A stretch of 64,000 nt of DNA from Colletotrichum lupini (lineage: Eukaryota; Ascomycota; Sordariomycetes; Glomerellales; Glomerellaceae): the NCBI RefSeq assembly GCF_023278565.1, contig NC_064678.1, positions 930,001 through 994,000 on the forward strand. The letters are read 5' to 3'. Made by a program: the position numbers and the translations under genes. Under the pieces are notes generated by a model. The model had not been told where the DNA came from. It searched no databases and saw only the letters and a list, made by a program, of their open reading frames with translations. The first letter of the stretch is position 1, and each line of letters starts with the position of its first letter. This document shows positions 36,101-48,583 of this stretch, piece by piece.

Positions 36101-39100
36101 TAGATTTATTAAATAAATAGAGATTTAATTTATAAATAGGGTAATAGAAAAAGTAATATTATATTTATAAAAAGAATAGATATTAATTAAATAACTACTT
36201 TAAAAAAGAGTATATAAAATTATATAAATAATATAAAAAGTTAAGGGTAATAAATAATAAAACTAACCCTTATTAATTTAACTAATTTTTTATTATATAT
36301 AAAAGTAGATCTGGGGGTACGGAACTTAGTAATAATAGCTAAAGTAATAGCTTAGAATATTCGCCCTTTATAAGAAATTTAAAAAATAAAAAAGATCTTA
36401 CTCCTTATATTAACGAATTAAATTATAATAAAATCGACGATATTAATTACTCTTTTTTTATTTTATTAATTTTTAAAATATATACGAAGCTAAACGAATA
36501 GAGAGTAATAAAAGCTCTTAATAAATAGGCTTTTATTTATAAATAGTAAAGAAAGGTTTTTTAAATAATAAATATAGAGGCGGCTAAAAGGGCGAATTTA
36601 ATAAGGTAAAAACCTATTTTCTTAATACTTAAAGAAAAGACGTTACCCCTCTTAATATTTAAAAAAAAAGAATATAGTACTAAGTAAATTTAAAAATAGC
36701 TAGAGGGGTCTTTTTTATACTACTTAGATTTATTAAATACTAAGCTCGTATAAGTATTTTATATAAATAAAAAGTATAGCTTAAATAATTTCTATAGGAT
36801 TATCCTAAATACTAAGGTATTATAATAGTTAATAAGAGGAAAAGGGTAATTCTAAGCGTTATAAAAGATTATGCTAATAATACTTAATATATTAATAGCG
36901 GGTATTATAAGGATTAGCTTTAGCCTAAGTAAGGAAATTATTACCCTAAGTATAATAAAAATAGAGACGTACTTCGGAACGATAACTTTCTATATTTTAC
37001 TTATTAATACCCTATTTCTTTTATATTTAAAAAATATAGATCGACTAAGTATTATATTTAATAATATAAAAAATAGAATCTTTAATAATAAATATTTTAA
37101 AATAGTTAAACGATAATAGGGGTATACGTTTATAAAGCTTATTAATAATACGAAGTCGATTAATTATTTAATAAAAAGTAAACTTAGATAACTATACTAG
37201 AGATTTAGGTACTTATTAGTTACGAGGCTATATAATCTCTTAAAATAATTAAGTAATAATAATATTAAAATAAGGGCGCTAGAGTAGTTAGTAAAAGTAT
37301 ATTATTAATACTAAATAAATACGTAGAACTTACGTAAATTTAAATTTAAATTACGTAATAAGCTTAACTTTAATTAGGAAATCGTTATTAATATTCTTTA
37401 TTTAAATAGTTAGCTAGTCCTATATATAATTAATATAGCTATATTCTTTTAAGTAGGGTAATTCTTTTAGGATTTATAAGTAAAAATAGTATAAATAACC
37501 TTACGAAAAGAATAGATAGATATATATTAAGGACCGCTAGATAGTATTAAAACTAATACTAATACTAGTTTTAAATTAATAAAATTTAGAAAAAATATAA
37601 TAGCTTATGGTATATAACTAAAAGTCGTACTTATTAAAGCGCACTATAGTATTAAAAAAGTAAAAAGGGTATATTAGTAATTAAAAAGGGCGTTTAGAAT
37701 TATTAAAAAAGAAAATCCCGATTTTATTAATAACGAATATTTCTAAATAGTACTTAAATATTATAATAATACTATAGGGCCTAACGGGCTTATATTAATA
37801 CTATTAGTATTTAAAGTATATTTAAAAACGACCTTAGTCTTATTACTATTACTAAATATAAACTAACGAGCCTAAGTAATTAAAAAAATAATACGAATGT
37901 TATATAAAATAAGCATAAAAAAGTAAATTAACGAGGTAATTACTACGTATAATAGGCCTAATATAAGGGGTAATTTAAATATATTATTAAATTTAAATAT
38001 ACGAATATAGTACGAAATTACTTAATAGTAGGCTAGGTTATATAAATTAATTTCCGTTAACGAGCGATTTTATATAGTTATAAGGGATCGTAACTAGTCT
38101 CTTAAAATATTAATTACGGTAGTTAGACTATATTATATAAATCTTAATAAAATAATTTTTAATTTATAAAAAAAAAAAGAGCTAAAGGAAACTATATAAC
38201 CTATAGTAAAAGTATAGGAAATTATCCTTAATAAGATCGTCGTAATAGTAGTAATAAATAATAAGGAAAAGGAAATTATTAAAAAAGTATTAATATTACT
38301 AATAAGACGTTATAAAAGGATATAATAATAAACCCTAACGTAGTAATTTATTATTAATAACGAGGTAATTAACACTTTTTATATAATAAAAGAAAAAGCC
38401 GATTTCGAGCTAGTAGTTAAACTACGTAAGAAAGGTATAATTATAATTATTAAAAAGCTATTTAAGGGATTAGATCTTATCGAAGTAAATACTTTTTATA
38501 ATCGAGAGGTTTATCAATTTATTATTTATAACTTAGAGAAGTATATAAATTTTTATATATTTAAATTATAAATAGTTCGTAAAATTAAAAAAAAAAGAAT
38601 ACCCTAACTATATAAAAAATCTAAGTATATAATATAGGGGTATAGTAATATTAAAAAGGCGACGCTACTTATATAATTACTTATTATATAGCGCTATAAC
38701 TAATAGTTAATAATAGTATTAATAATATTATTATAAAAAAAGGAATACGAGATTTAGAGCTATAATATTACCTAGGCCTATACTTAATTAGCTATAGGGC
38801 TTATAAGGAAAATCCTAGCCTATTTACTAAAAGAAATAGTTAGTAAGTACTTAAAAAGTACGATTATTAAAGTACTAAAGCTATTATATAAGCTCGTAGA
38901 ATTAAGTACTTATTAATAAGCTATATACTACGATTTTTATATTAATTAATTATTAATAGTTATATTTACGTATAACCCGTACTTATTAATATTTAAGTAT
39001 AAAAGTAATTAATTTAGGATCGTTAGAATATAAATTAATAATGTATTAAGCCTATTTAATATTAATTTTATAAAAAAGGAGGATAAGGAGCTTTAAAAAG

Positions 39101-40099
39101 CGGGTTTTATAATAAAATTAAAAAAAAAATTTTATAATAAACGCCCCCTTAGTATTTAATAATAGGATTCTTATTATTAAAAAAGAAACTATTATTTTTT
39201 AGTAAAAGGGGTAGGGTAAGAAAATTAACCTCGTCGATTTAAATATAATTAACGTTAAGAAATAATATAAAGCTAAGCTCGTACGAGGGGTATATATTAT
39301 AAATATATATTAGCCTAAGGTAATTTTTAATTATATTAAAGTAGTATAAACTATAGACTTAACTAAACGAAATATTAAAATATTTAATAAATAACTTAAA
39401 TAATAGTAAATAAATCTCGATCGAGGCCTTGTTTATTACTTAATTAATTTTATAATTAATAAGCTTTATATATTTATTAATAAGTTATTTATAAATAATA
39501 ACGACCTTATTTCGTAATTAGGGTATATTATTATCCTAGTTAACGAGAGTATAAGCCAGAGTAAATTTACTATATATAGTAATATAATTTATTACTTATT
39601 AATTAAAAATAAGTAAGTAATAAGAAGTATATTAGCGTTAGAGGTTTATAATATAGTTAATAGCGTTAACTTTTTTTATATAATTTTAACGATATTAAAG
39701 AAGATTACTAATTAACTTAACCTTTTACCGATTTTAATAGTTATTTATACAGATTTTTATTTATTATACAAATATTTTATTAAATTATAGATAATAAAAG
39801 AAAAGAGGTTTATAATTAATATTATAGCCCTTAGGTAATTATATAAAAGGTATAAAATACTCGAGATCCGTTAGATTAATAATAACAATAACTTTACCGA
39901 CGTTTTTATAAAAGTAGTATTTAATAAGGGGTTAGAGTAATTTATAAGTAATAAAAAAGTTAATATATAAATAAAAAGATAAGTTATATAAAAAGAATAA
40001 AGAAAAGAGGTAAAAAAAAATAATTTAATAAACGGACCCGAGGTCGAATTATACCTCTAATTATAATAAGTAAAATTAATAAAAAAAAAAGAAAGTTAG

Positions 40100-40305
40100 T
40101 ATCGAATTAGAAGTCTAATTCGATTATAATATATAGCTACCTATATAGGGGCTAATTAAGGGGCCCTATTTAGGATTATCGTAGCTAGCTTAACTTATAG
40201 TTAGAACCTCCTTTTTATACTTATTACGTAAATATTTATATAGTTTAATTAATCTCTTCGTTAAATACGGTTCGAACTAAATACCCTGTAATAGGGATAC
40301 TAATA
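40100..40305 (+). repeat. 3' LTR of Copia copy B
   Basis: Direct repeat of 32901-33106, differing mainly by C-to-T and G-to-A changes. Preceded by a purine-rich run (40080-40094) that would serve as polypurine tract. Confidence 0.88.
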
Positions 40306-40825
40306 GTAGACGAGCGGTGATACTCCCTAGGCTGTGGTAGCTATACCATGTCTCGACATAGTAGAGCCCACGGATCATACGAATTCTCTCTGTAACGCTT
40401 AATCCGCTACAGTCTTCCGCCTCCATGTCCTGACGACCCCATTGACGCCAAAGCTATGGTAGAGCAGATCTTACTGTCGATGAGTAGAAACGTGCGATGC
40501 CGGCCAGATCATCAACAGTACATACTGCTCTGAAATTCTCTGGATCGGACTGCAAGTTGAGATATGAATCCATGAACTCCTCCAGAAGCTTAAGTTCATC
40601 TTCACTGGCCGACTCGCGCAGAATGCCCAGCTTATGAGCCGCAAAGGCATCAACGAATATGCGATGGCTGTGGAAGGTCTTGCCGAGGTGGTGATATAGC
40701 AGTCCGCGCCTCGCTGAGAGATAACATTTATGCAAAGTGGGCGAGACGCAGATGGCTGCGTGGAGGTTATCTAGGTCCGAGAGATTGCGGAGGACCTGCA
40801 ACTGGATTTCCTGGAATGAGGCCAT
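40306..40825 (-). pseudogene. N-terminal part of an F-box-like gene, truncated by Copia copy B
   Basis: Starts at 40825 with MASFQEIQLQVLRNLSDLDNL followed by a SPTLHKCYL-A-R pattern, the usual N-terminal helix arrangement of fungal F-box-like proteins. After 123 codons an in-frame TAG occurs (CCA TAG CTT, about 40456-40454), which fits CAG-to-TAG. The same frame then continues as LWRQWGRQDMEAEDC and VTERIRMIRGLYYVETW-YSYHSLG up to the transposon edge. A 45-nt GTAAGA...TCAG intron would also remove the stop. The frame resumes at 32895 on the other side of the element. Not functional as it stands. Confidence 0.65.
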
Positions 40826-43120
40826 CGAGGGTCAAGCGCCTAGCGACCTGCGGTCCGCTGAGAGCGGACGTAGTGGAACACTCGGTCGGCTGTTTCGCTC
40901 TGTCGGAGCCTGGGCGGTAGGGTTGTTTTTCTACTTCCTCATGTTTCTCGACAGACTGATCTTCATTGCACCCCATCGGAGCTGTACCACCCGCTATGAG
41001 TATCTCATCTCGACAGCTTGGCTGTGGTGAAGGTGACAAGGATTGAGTATTCGACCCCATTTTGTGGCATGCCTCAATGGATGAATAGGAAAAAAGATCG
41101 GTGCTCGGTGGCAGGTGCGGTAAGGTTATTAATTGGGAGAGCCAGTGAACAGAACCCTGGCGTCAACCGATGATACCCTCCAACTCAAGCTTGTGTCCCG
41201 GTGAGTCTGGTGCTGTCGTCGACAGCGAAAAAAGAAATTTACCTCCATCACTTCACACATTTTGTATCGTGTGTGAGCTGACGATGACGAAAAAGAAGTA
41301 ACCAATCACCATGTCTGATCTGACACCATCAAAGCGAATAACGGAGAGACTTGACAATGTTCTCAACTCAGCGTGAATGGTTGGTGTAATTGGCCGCTAC
41401 CCCAACTTGACTGGCGATGTACTACTGAGGATATCTCAGATGGGGTAGTATCTCGGAATCGCAACCTTCACCCGAGTCTGCAGTCATGCTAGTATTTCGA
41501 ATTTATACTTTGATCCGGGCAAAGACGGGATATAATACGAAAGATCAAGCACGGCAAAAATGACGCACGTGAGCTAGCATTGTGGGCTTGCCTGCGGGAT
41601 GTCTATTGCATGGGCTTACCTGCTGCCTTTTCATCTTGAGCAATTGGTACTGGACGGGGATGAAGACTGCGCCCCTCGCAGACCTCAACCCGGTGGTCTG
41701 GATGATACAGAAGTGAGACGCCAATGTCATCTCCCCAGAATGTCAAAGCAGCCATGTCCCATCGACGCAGCTCGAATTCCAGTGGGAAACCCCCTAATAC
41801 AGTCTTCTCGCACTTCATGGTCGTAAGGAGGCGGCGCAGAATCACGACAACGAATCATGTCCACCTCCGTGCAACATAACCGGCATAGCAGGCCTCTACT
41901 TGTACAGGGCCGAGAACCACTTTAACAGCTGGGATGAACCAGATTTGGGTCAACCTCTTCCATATTTGGCAGTCCGTGTTGCATTTCTCGTTTCCCCACC
42001 TCAGGTTGCTGTATGGGTCGCATACTCAGTTGAGGCGTATCCAGAACTTCGGGCTACCTTGGCGCGCGCTTACGTCCGCCCTCGCGCTGGGAGATGATGC
42101 ATGCAACAGCATTGATATGCTTCATCATGCCCAGCTGTCAAAATCGCTGTCGAACACTGCTTCGTTCTTCCCACTTTGCGTTGATTGTTGTAATCAAATT
42201 GCGGCGCTTAGGCCGAGAATTATGTTCACTGATTTTCACTCCAAAGAGTCACGTTGAAGAAAGGTTGGGTCCGGTTGATTCAAACGAAATGTGTCACGAC
42301 GTATCTTCGTTCACGAGCATTGCGACTACATCTAGAACAGATACAGAAGTCTTTTCTTATGACCTATATATATCTGATACGCCTGGTCACTTTGTCAAAG
42401 ACTGACCTGTCCCTGTCGACTGGTGCACTGCCCTAGCCGACCCTCTCCTTCAATGTCACAACACGCACCCGATAGTCTGGCTGCTACAGAGATGGTACAG
42501 CATGGCATGCGTCGAACTAAGGAGGTATGTCCAATTTGCCAAATCTGTGTCTTGCAGACTTGATTCTAGCTCCAATGACAGTTAGGTAAATGGGAGCATT
42601 TGGCACTTGTGTTGGGTCCAACGACCCTAGTAAGTAATTATGCAAGAGAGTGGCACCCGAGGATCTTCATCAAGTGGCCCCATTTCCATGTCAATTCTGC
42701 TACCAACAGCGTTGGATGTGCCGTAAAGGCTCCTGTACCAATATCCAAGGACCAGTTAGAACCTCTTTTCAGGAACACTCTTGATGCTTAGTCCCCGTGT
42801 AAACGCTGGGCTGGTTTCGACACATCGCCGGGCTACACTCTCAACGCTTCTCCTAGCCGTGCGGTTCGCCTGGCCATCAAATAATACTTGTCTGTTAAAG
42901 AGAGCCAATCTACCGACAATACAAAACCTGATTTTCTCATAAGAACTCCCCGAAGCCCCTCGAGGTCATGTAGCTTCCTCTGCCGATGAATATGTTGACA
43001 CATATCTCCCACTCGAGGCAAAGCTGTAAGGAGCTTTGTACAATTGTTGCCCTACTTATCGTCTATCTCAACATCAAGCGCTCACTTTCCAAATTCTCTT
43101 CCTTGTCCTTATCCGCCATC
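40826..43120. other. Gene-poor region between the F-box pseudogene and the HET gene
   Basis: About 2.3 kb of normal composition. Only short, mutually overlapping frames (the longest about 107 codons at 41934-42257), none with family features. Probably contains the promoters of both flanking genes. Confidence 0.35.
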
Positions 43121-43434
43121 ATGATCGGTCTTTTGCGGCCACTAGACTTGCGGAAAGAGGGTGTGGCTTCACACGACAATACACCGGCGCCGGTATCGCC
43201 GGTATCGCCAGTATCGTCAGTATCGAGGCCTCCAGCTAGCCCTGCCGCCAATCTTCACGCCATTGTGCTCGCTTTTCGAGCCATTACAGTGCTCAAAACA
43301 GCAAGCACCTCAGCGACTACTCGAATCAGAAAGACAACCTCTATTGATGCGGACAAACACCCCGCGTTACCCCTCCCAAATGTACATCCAGGTACGTTAG
43401 GTCCAGATTGACTTCTCACAAGTGCACAACATGA

Positions 43435-45291
43435 ATGCTGATACGTAATCGAAATAAAGTGTATCAAACCGTTCCTCTTCGCCCCAATGAGTTCCGCATT
43501 CTCCATGTGGAGCCATCCGCTTCATTCTCGTCGCAAGTTGTGGCCAGGCTCTCCGTGGTTGACTACGATCCCGAATCCAAGAGAGTCTCGGCCTCTTACG
43601 ACGCTCTCTCCTACAGATGGGGTGACCCCAACGACACCGTTACAATTATCGTCAACAACGCAGAGTTGAAGGTGACAAGGAATTTGTCTATTGCCCTTCA
43701 GAATCTTCGTCACAGGGACCGAGAGCTTGTCATCTGGACTGACGCTATCTGCATCAATCAGATGGACATAGAAGAGCGACAGGTCCAAGTGACTCTAATG
43801 GGGGCCATCTACTCAAAGGCAGCCTGTGTACAGATATGGCTTGGCGAGGCTGGTCACGATACCGAAGAGGGTATGAATCTCGCCAACAGCTGTGGCGGCA
43901 CACGTGCAGACACCGCAGAAGTTGTGAAAAAGATATGCGCCGATGGTCGTGGGTCGACTGGATTGGCAGAGCTCCTCGAGCGGCCATACTGGAGCAGAAT
44001 TTGGATGTTCCAAGAAATCCTCCTGTCAGGAAAGGCGCAGGTTCAGTGTGGGCAATTCAGCACATCCTTCGGTAGCCTCAAGCACCTAGACTTGATAACC
44101 TCCAAGTCATCCCTGTGGAAAGACCGAAAGAACCCTCCACCCTGGACTATCCGACTTCGCAAAGCGTTCTTCAACACAGCACAATTTACCATCAGTCCAA
44201 AGGCTCTTAACAACCTAGAGCGTATTCTTGTTCTGACAAGACCATTACAAGCGACCGAGGCGCGTGATAAGCTCTTCGCCCTCATGGGTACGTGCGATAT
44301 GGCCCCGTATCTGTCCGTCGACTACAGCAAGTCGCTCCGCGATATCTATGTCGAGTTCGCCAGGCATTACGCTCAAAAGACAGGAAGTTTAGCCTTGTTT
44401 CTCCTAGCCGGATCTCAAAATCCAGAGGATCAAACCGATATTGGTCTTCCTTCATGGACTCCGGACTTTCGCTCTTCGACGGGGGTCGATATCTACACTG
44501 GCTATGGTATCGAAAATGCAGGTACCTTCAATGCCACCAAAGGGAAACGCTTCATGGGAGCGTACTCAAAAGAACACTCAACGGGGGATGCCGACGGGGT
44601 CTTCGTAGCCGAAGGATATCTTTTCGACACGATTCGAACCACAGTCCCAGTCTTGAAAGATGCGCGGACTCCAAAGGAATTGTTATCGGTGCTGCGATTT
44701 GGACAGCTTGAAAGTCGGCCCATGGTTTCAGGCAAGCCTCAGATCGAAGCACTGTTCGAGGGTCTCATTTTCGACACCAATGGGCACACTGAAGAGGACT
44801 CTGAAGCTCGCGCCACCACAAAGCAACATCATCGATTGAATTACATGCTTGGGTTCATGCGAGACTTGGAGACATACATGGGCAACGAGCTTCCCAGAAA
44901 GAAAGACGGCAATGTTGACTTCAACGCCCTCTTCGGCTCTAAAGGAGGCAGCGATCTCCCCTACGTCACCTTCTACGAGTCAATCAAAAGGACTGATCCC
45001 TCCCAGCTCGATGTTCATTACAAAGCATTCATGAAGGAGTTTTTGTTGAAAGCAGGACGGGCGTCGAGCATGTTCGTCTCCAACGACAACAAGCTCGGTC
45101 GGTGCAGCGTCGTTGCACGATCCGGTGATGTCATTGCCTTACTTTTCGGATGTCCTTTTCCTGTGATTTTGAGGCGGAAAGAGTTGGGATTCGAGCTTGT
45201 CGGTGCTTGTTACATCAGCGGCATGATGTACGGGGAGTTAATGACCAGCGAGAGTCATGACTTAGCTGTTCAGGAGATCCCATTGATGTAA
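43435..45291 (+). CDS. HET-domain (heterokaryon incompatibility type) protein
   Basis: 618-codon continuous frame with the three HET blocks in order: YDALSYRWGD (about residue 60), LVIWTDAICINQMDIEERQ-QV-LMG-IY (about 100-125) and LLERPYWSRIWMFQEI (about 180). The C-terminal LVGACYISGMMYGE resembles the usual closing motif of these proteins. HET proteins act in the cytoplasm as triggers of non-self recognition cell death, with the HET domain as executor; no NACHT, WD or ankyrin domain is fused here. The start is uncertain: the ATG at 43435 has only a short leader before homology begins at VYQTVPLRPNEFRIL. An upstream exon from 43121 to 43391 (donor GTACGT at 43392, acceptor AG at 43458-43459) would join in frame and add 90 codons including a SPVSPVSS repeat. 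Confidence 0.88.
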   Translation: MLIRNRNKVYQTVPLRPNEFRILHVEPSASFSSQVVARLSVVDYDPESKRVSASYDALSYRWGDPNDTVTIIVNNAELKVTRNLSIALQNLRHRDRELVIWTDAICINQMDIEERQVQVTLMGAIYSKAACVQIWLGEAGHDTEEGMNLANSCGGTRADTAEVVKKICADGRGSTGLAELLERPYWSRIWMFQEILLSGKAQVQCGQFSTSFGSLKHLDLITSKSSLWKDRKNPPPWTIRLRKAFFNTAQFTISPKALNNLERILVLTRPLQATEARDKLFALMGTCDMAPYLSVDYSKSLRDIYVEFARHYAQKTGSLALFLLAGSQNPEDQTDIGLPSWTPDFRSSTGVDIYTGYGIENAGTFNATKGKRFMGAYSKEHSTGDADGVFVAEGYLFDTIRTTVPVLKDARTPKELLSVLRFGQLESRPMVSGKPQIEALFEGLIFDTNGHTEEDSEARATTKQHHRLNYMLGFMRDLETYMGNELPRKKDGNVDFNALFGSKGGSDLPYVTFYESIKRTDPSQLDVHYKAFMKEFLLKAGRASSMFVSNDNKLGRCSVVARSGDVIALLFGCPFPVILRRKELGFELVGACYISGMMYGELMTSESHDLAVQEIPLM

Positions 45292-45296
45292 GGAAG

Positions 45297-45995
45297 ATGT
45301 CAGCAGACGAAGCTGAGCATGTATCATTATCGAGGTATTTTATCATTGGAAAGATTGCTGTCGAACAACTCCCTGTTCAACAAGACTCCATTTAGGAAGT
45401 TGTGGTCGGAGAACCCCCGATCAGGAGACTTTCTATTGAGCAAATTTCGTTCGAAGAATCTGCGGTCGAGCAATACTCTGCCAAATGTCTCGACGTTGAG
45501 GGTCTTCTAGCTGGAGAAATCCTGATGACGCATCCACTTGACGTCAGCGAGGCTGGTCGCTGGGAATTGTACCAAACATTCGGTATTGGCTGATCAAGGC
45601 ACAGCTCTTGCGAGTCTGCAATTCAGGCACTTGCTGAAGTCCTCGTCATGGATAGCGATGCTAAAAACTCTAAACGCATTTCAGGACAACCCGATCATGG
45701 TTCTCAGGTCTCACTATTTCGCCTTCTCGGTCTTGTTCGAGATGTTGAGAAGTTGTGCAAAGGAGACTCTACAGGAGCCGAAGCCGAAACTGATGTTCTG
45801 GCCTTTTCGATATGGCTTGGGATCGAGCAAGTCGATATGTTAGGCGAGATTTACTCTAGTCTTTGGGCATCGGAGCAAAGAACGCTCGATCGCTATCGTA
45901 CGTTGTTCATCCGCGAGCTGAAACGCAAGCGAGTCCCATCTTGCCGGATATTCTCAGTCAAGTCTGGCTACATTGACACTATGATATTGGTATGA
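45297..45995 (+). pseudogene. Possible decayed gene directly after the HET gene
   Basis: From ATG 45297 one frame runs 233 codons with only two stops (a TAG near 45393, a TGA near 45591); each is one C-to-T step from CAG or CGA. The product has balanced, protein-like composition (for example LFRLLGLVRDVEKLC, IWLGIEQVDMLGEIYSSLW, RTLDRYRTLFIRELKRKR). No family recognised. Candidate introns were tried but led to frames with early stops. It starts 6 bp after the HET stop, in another frame, so it could be the remains of a separate gene. Confidence 0.33.
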
Positions 45996-46668
45996 TCTTG
46001 TAGATCTTAGAATTCTCAGTAGAACGAAGAGATTGCCGAGGCCTAGCTAGTTGGGGCAAAATCGAAGTGTTGATAGACAAAGGGGTATCCGGTCGATATC
46101 GCGTCAGCCATTGCTATGTATACATTTGTCTTGAGATTATATCTTAGTCCGTTTAGCTGGAATACCTTATTGCAGGACAGTCATAGTCAAATCAGATTTG
46201 GTAATAGCCGCTTGGAATTGAAGAACTTCTTGGAATTATCTTACCATCCCCTGTCGATATGCAGAAAGTCCATCACGGCTGAATGTAGGATCGGCGCTGA
46301 ATAATGCAGGTGAGACAAACCACAGCAACAGACTAATTAGTAGAAGTTTAGTCTACCAAACATATCGGCATTAGAGGTGATAAACCTTCCATGGAACCCA
46401 TAAAGCAGTTGCATTCGGTACTGCCACTGCCGCATACTGGAGTGGCGAAGCGGTCGCTCTGCGTGTCCTGGCTGTGACCCGACTTGCACCAAGAGTTACT
46501 GCACCTCGTGCTGAAGCAGCTTCTTGATAGGCCAGACTCAGTGAACAGGAATTTAGTATCCCAGGCTAGGAGAGATTCAATGACTGGAATAGGGATTTGG
46601 AAGGCTAGTTACAAGATGTTCCCAGCGTACCTAACTTAGGTAGCCAAAACAACAAAGCAGGCTCTATA
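45996..46668. other. Intergenic region, convergent 3' flanks
   Basis: Between the decayed frame (+) and the monooxygenase (-). Normal composition, no supported feature. Confidence 0.35.
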
Positions 46669-48583
46669 CTATTCGGTTTTGGGCCTGTTTCTAGAGATGT
46701 TGACGTTCACCTTCTCAATCTCTTCCCTCGCTCGATCCCACCGACTTCGCTTGCCCTTGAAGTAGCGGTAGATATGTGGACTGTAGATACCACCCATGAG
46801 AAGGTTGCAGAAAGATCGATCCTTGAGCCAGTAACGCCATCCCTTCCAACCCCACCCCAAATATTCGTCAACCCCAGTTCCAGCCATCTTGTCCGCCCAT
46901 GCTGACCAAGAATGGCCATTGACAAGCTGTGGGTGAACATTACTTTTCTTTGCAAGGTTACACAGCCAATCATGGTGCTCGTCAACCGCCCGCTCCATCT
47001 CGTGCTGAGGTGGAAGATCCGAATTCCCCTTCCAGATTTGCACGACAGCCATGGATGCCAGGTCATATAGAACGAATGCCCCCGTTGCAAATGCCACGCA
47101 CCCCATGAATGCGAGTGAGTCCGGGTACTTGAGAGACAGAACATTCTGATATAGACGAGGCAGCGGTTTGCCCCTAGACCCCTGGGACGCAGTCCACTTC
47201 GGGGTGGTAACAGCCGTTGGATCAGCTTCGTGATCCAACAGACTAAAGTTGGGTTTGTATCCAGTGCAGTAGATGATAGCATCTACATTCAAAGTCCTTC
47301 CATCAATCAACTCAACTTCATTCGGCCCGGTTACGCAGCTGACACCTAGGACAGAGTGGACTTTGCCACTCTCAAGCGCTGGGACGATCTCGTCTGAGAC
47401 GACTGGGGTGCTAGTTTTGATCGAAGGTGCTGGTGAGAGATTCCACTCAGGACGGATATTGAATGCAGAATCCTGCAGCTTTTTAACAAATCCATTGAAA
47501 AGGCGTTCAGATAGATTAGGGAAGAACCGCTCGAGGAGCCTTTGGAAAGTGATCAAGCGAATATTAAGTGTGTGGTCGATCGGACGGCCTTTGTTGGTTC
47601 GAGGAAGCTCATGGCAGATTAGACCTGGTTTTCGATAGATTGGGGTCCATGACTTACGATGAGAGCGCCTTCTCGATGAGAAACATAGATCTCGCTTGCA
47701 TGGCCCACAAGTGATGTTGCAGTGTCAGCGCCGGTGTTTCCCAAGCCGAAGACCAACACTTTCTTCCCTGCGAAGTTCTCTGGGCTAAACTGCTCATTAG
47801 CAAAGAAAGACCAGACTGGAATAGTGTGGTTGACCTTTTGTAAGATTTGGAGTGGAGCGTTTCGCCCTTGAACTGCTCAATCCCTTTGACATTCGGATAG
47901 TTCGGTGTTTGGTTCATTCCTGTCGCGATGATGACTCTGTCGAACATTTCTTTGGGCGAATCAGAAATTTCAATAATCCATTTTTTGAGAGTATCATCAT
48001 GCGATACATGAGTGACAATTGTGTTGAGACGCATCATTGATCGCAACTTGAAGTGATCGACATAGTCCTCCAGATACTGCGCCACCTCTTCGGCCGAAGG
48101 TTGACTGGTCGTCGCTTTGATTTGTGAGAGTGCTAGCTTTTAGTCCAATTGACAGACTTACCATCAGGAAACGGGAAGTCTGTGAAACACCCCTGATGAA
48201 GTGTCAGTCGCATTAAATACTTCAAGTCCCAAGTCTCTCGTCTGCACATTTTAGAGAGAGAAATCTTACTCTTTCTTTTGAAATATTAACGACAGTTGCT
48301 GTAGTACGTAAGTCAACAGTGATCCAAATGCAATGGCAGGCGGAGCATCGTGCTACTCACTGGGCAACACAGAAGTCTTGTCCTCTCGAGTAAACTTCCA
48401 AAGACCACCAACATAGGGGTTGCGCTCAAATCCGGTCACTTCGAAACCCTCTTCGGCAAGATTCTTCAGAGCCACGATACCAAAGGCACCTACTCTATGT
48501 CAGAATAATCAACTCGTTTCATCGACAGGTTTACTACACTTACCGAGTCCGATCACTGCGACTTTGTTCCTTGAAAGGTCCAT
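46669..48583 (-). CDS. FAD/NADPH-dependent flavin monooxygenase (FMO type), 7 exons
   Basis: Exons on the minus strand: 48544-48583, 48361-48489, 48270-48298, 48162-48192, 47835-48114, 47658-47784 and 46669-47607, all with GT-AG borders (introns 47-71 nt). They close to 524 aa. Marks in order: VAVIGLGAFG, the FAD-binding glycine motif; FERNPYVGGLWKF; the FMO signature FKGETLHSKSY (F-x-G-x-x-x-H-x-x-x-Y); VIIATGMNQTP; KVLVFGLGNTGADTA, the NADPH-binding glycine motif; then a long C-terminal part with YCTGYKPNF. Such enzymes oxygenate soft nucleophiles (N, S) or ketones of small molecules. The substrate is unknown and no partner enzymes adjoin. Two very short exons (29 and 31 nt) make automatic misannotation likely. 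Confidence 0.87.

Larger units (their letters stand above)
32901..40305 (+). mobile_element. Complete Ty1/Copia retrotransposon (copy B), 7.4 kb, RIP-mutated
   Basis: LTRs 32901-33106 and 40100-40305 (206 bp each) start TGTCGG (left) / TATCGA (right) and end ATACTAATA. Flanking 5-mers are identical: GTAGA at 32896-32900 and 40306-40310. The plus strand shows Copia order: protease-like TFYILLINTLFLLYL (in the open frame 36871-37116), HHCC/integrase (about 37150-37700), RT (about 38480-39600) and RNase H, then an A-rich polypurine tract before the right LTR. All frames are destroyed by RIP-type stops. The left LTR is much less mutated than the right one. The insertion lies inside an F-box-like gene. 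Confidence 0.9.

Noticed and set aside
45319..45510. Intron GTATTT...TTTAG (about 45334-45400) rescuing the frame after the HET gene
   Set aside because: Splicing it shifts to a frame that stops by 45510; the unspliced frame is more protein-like.
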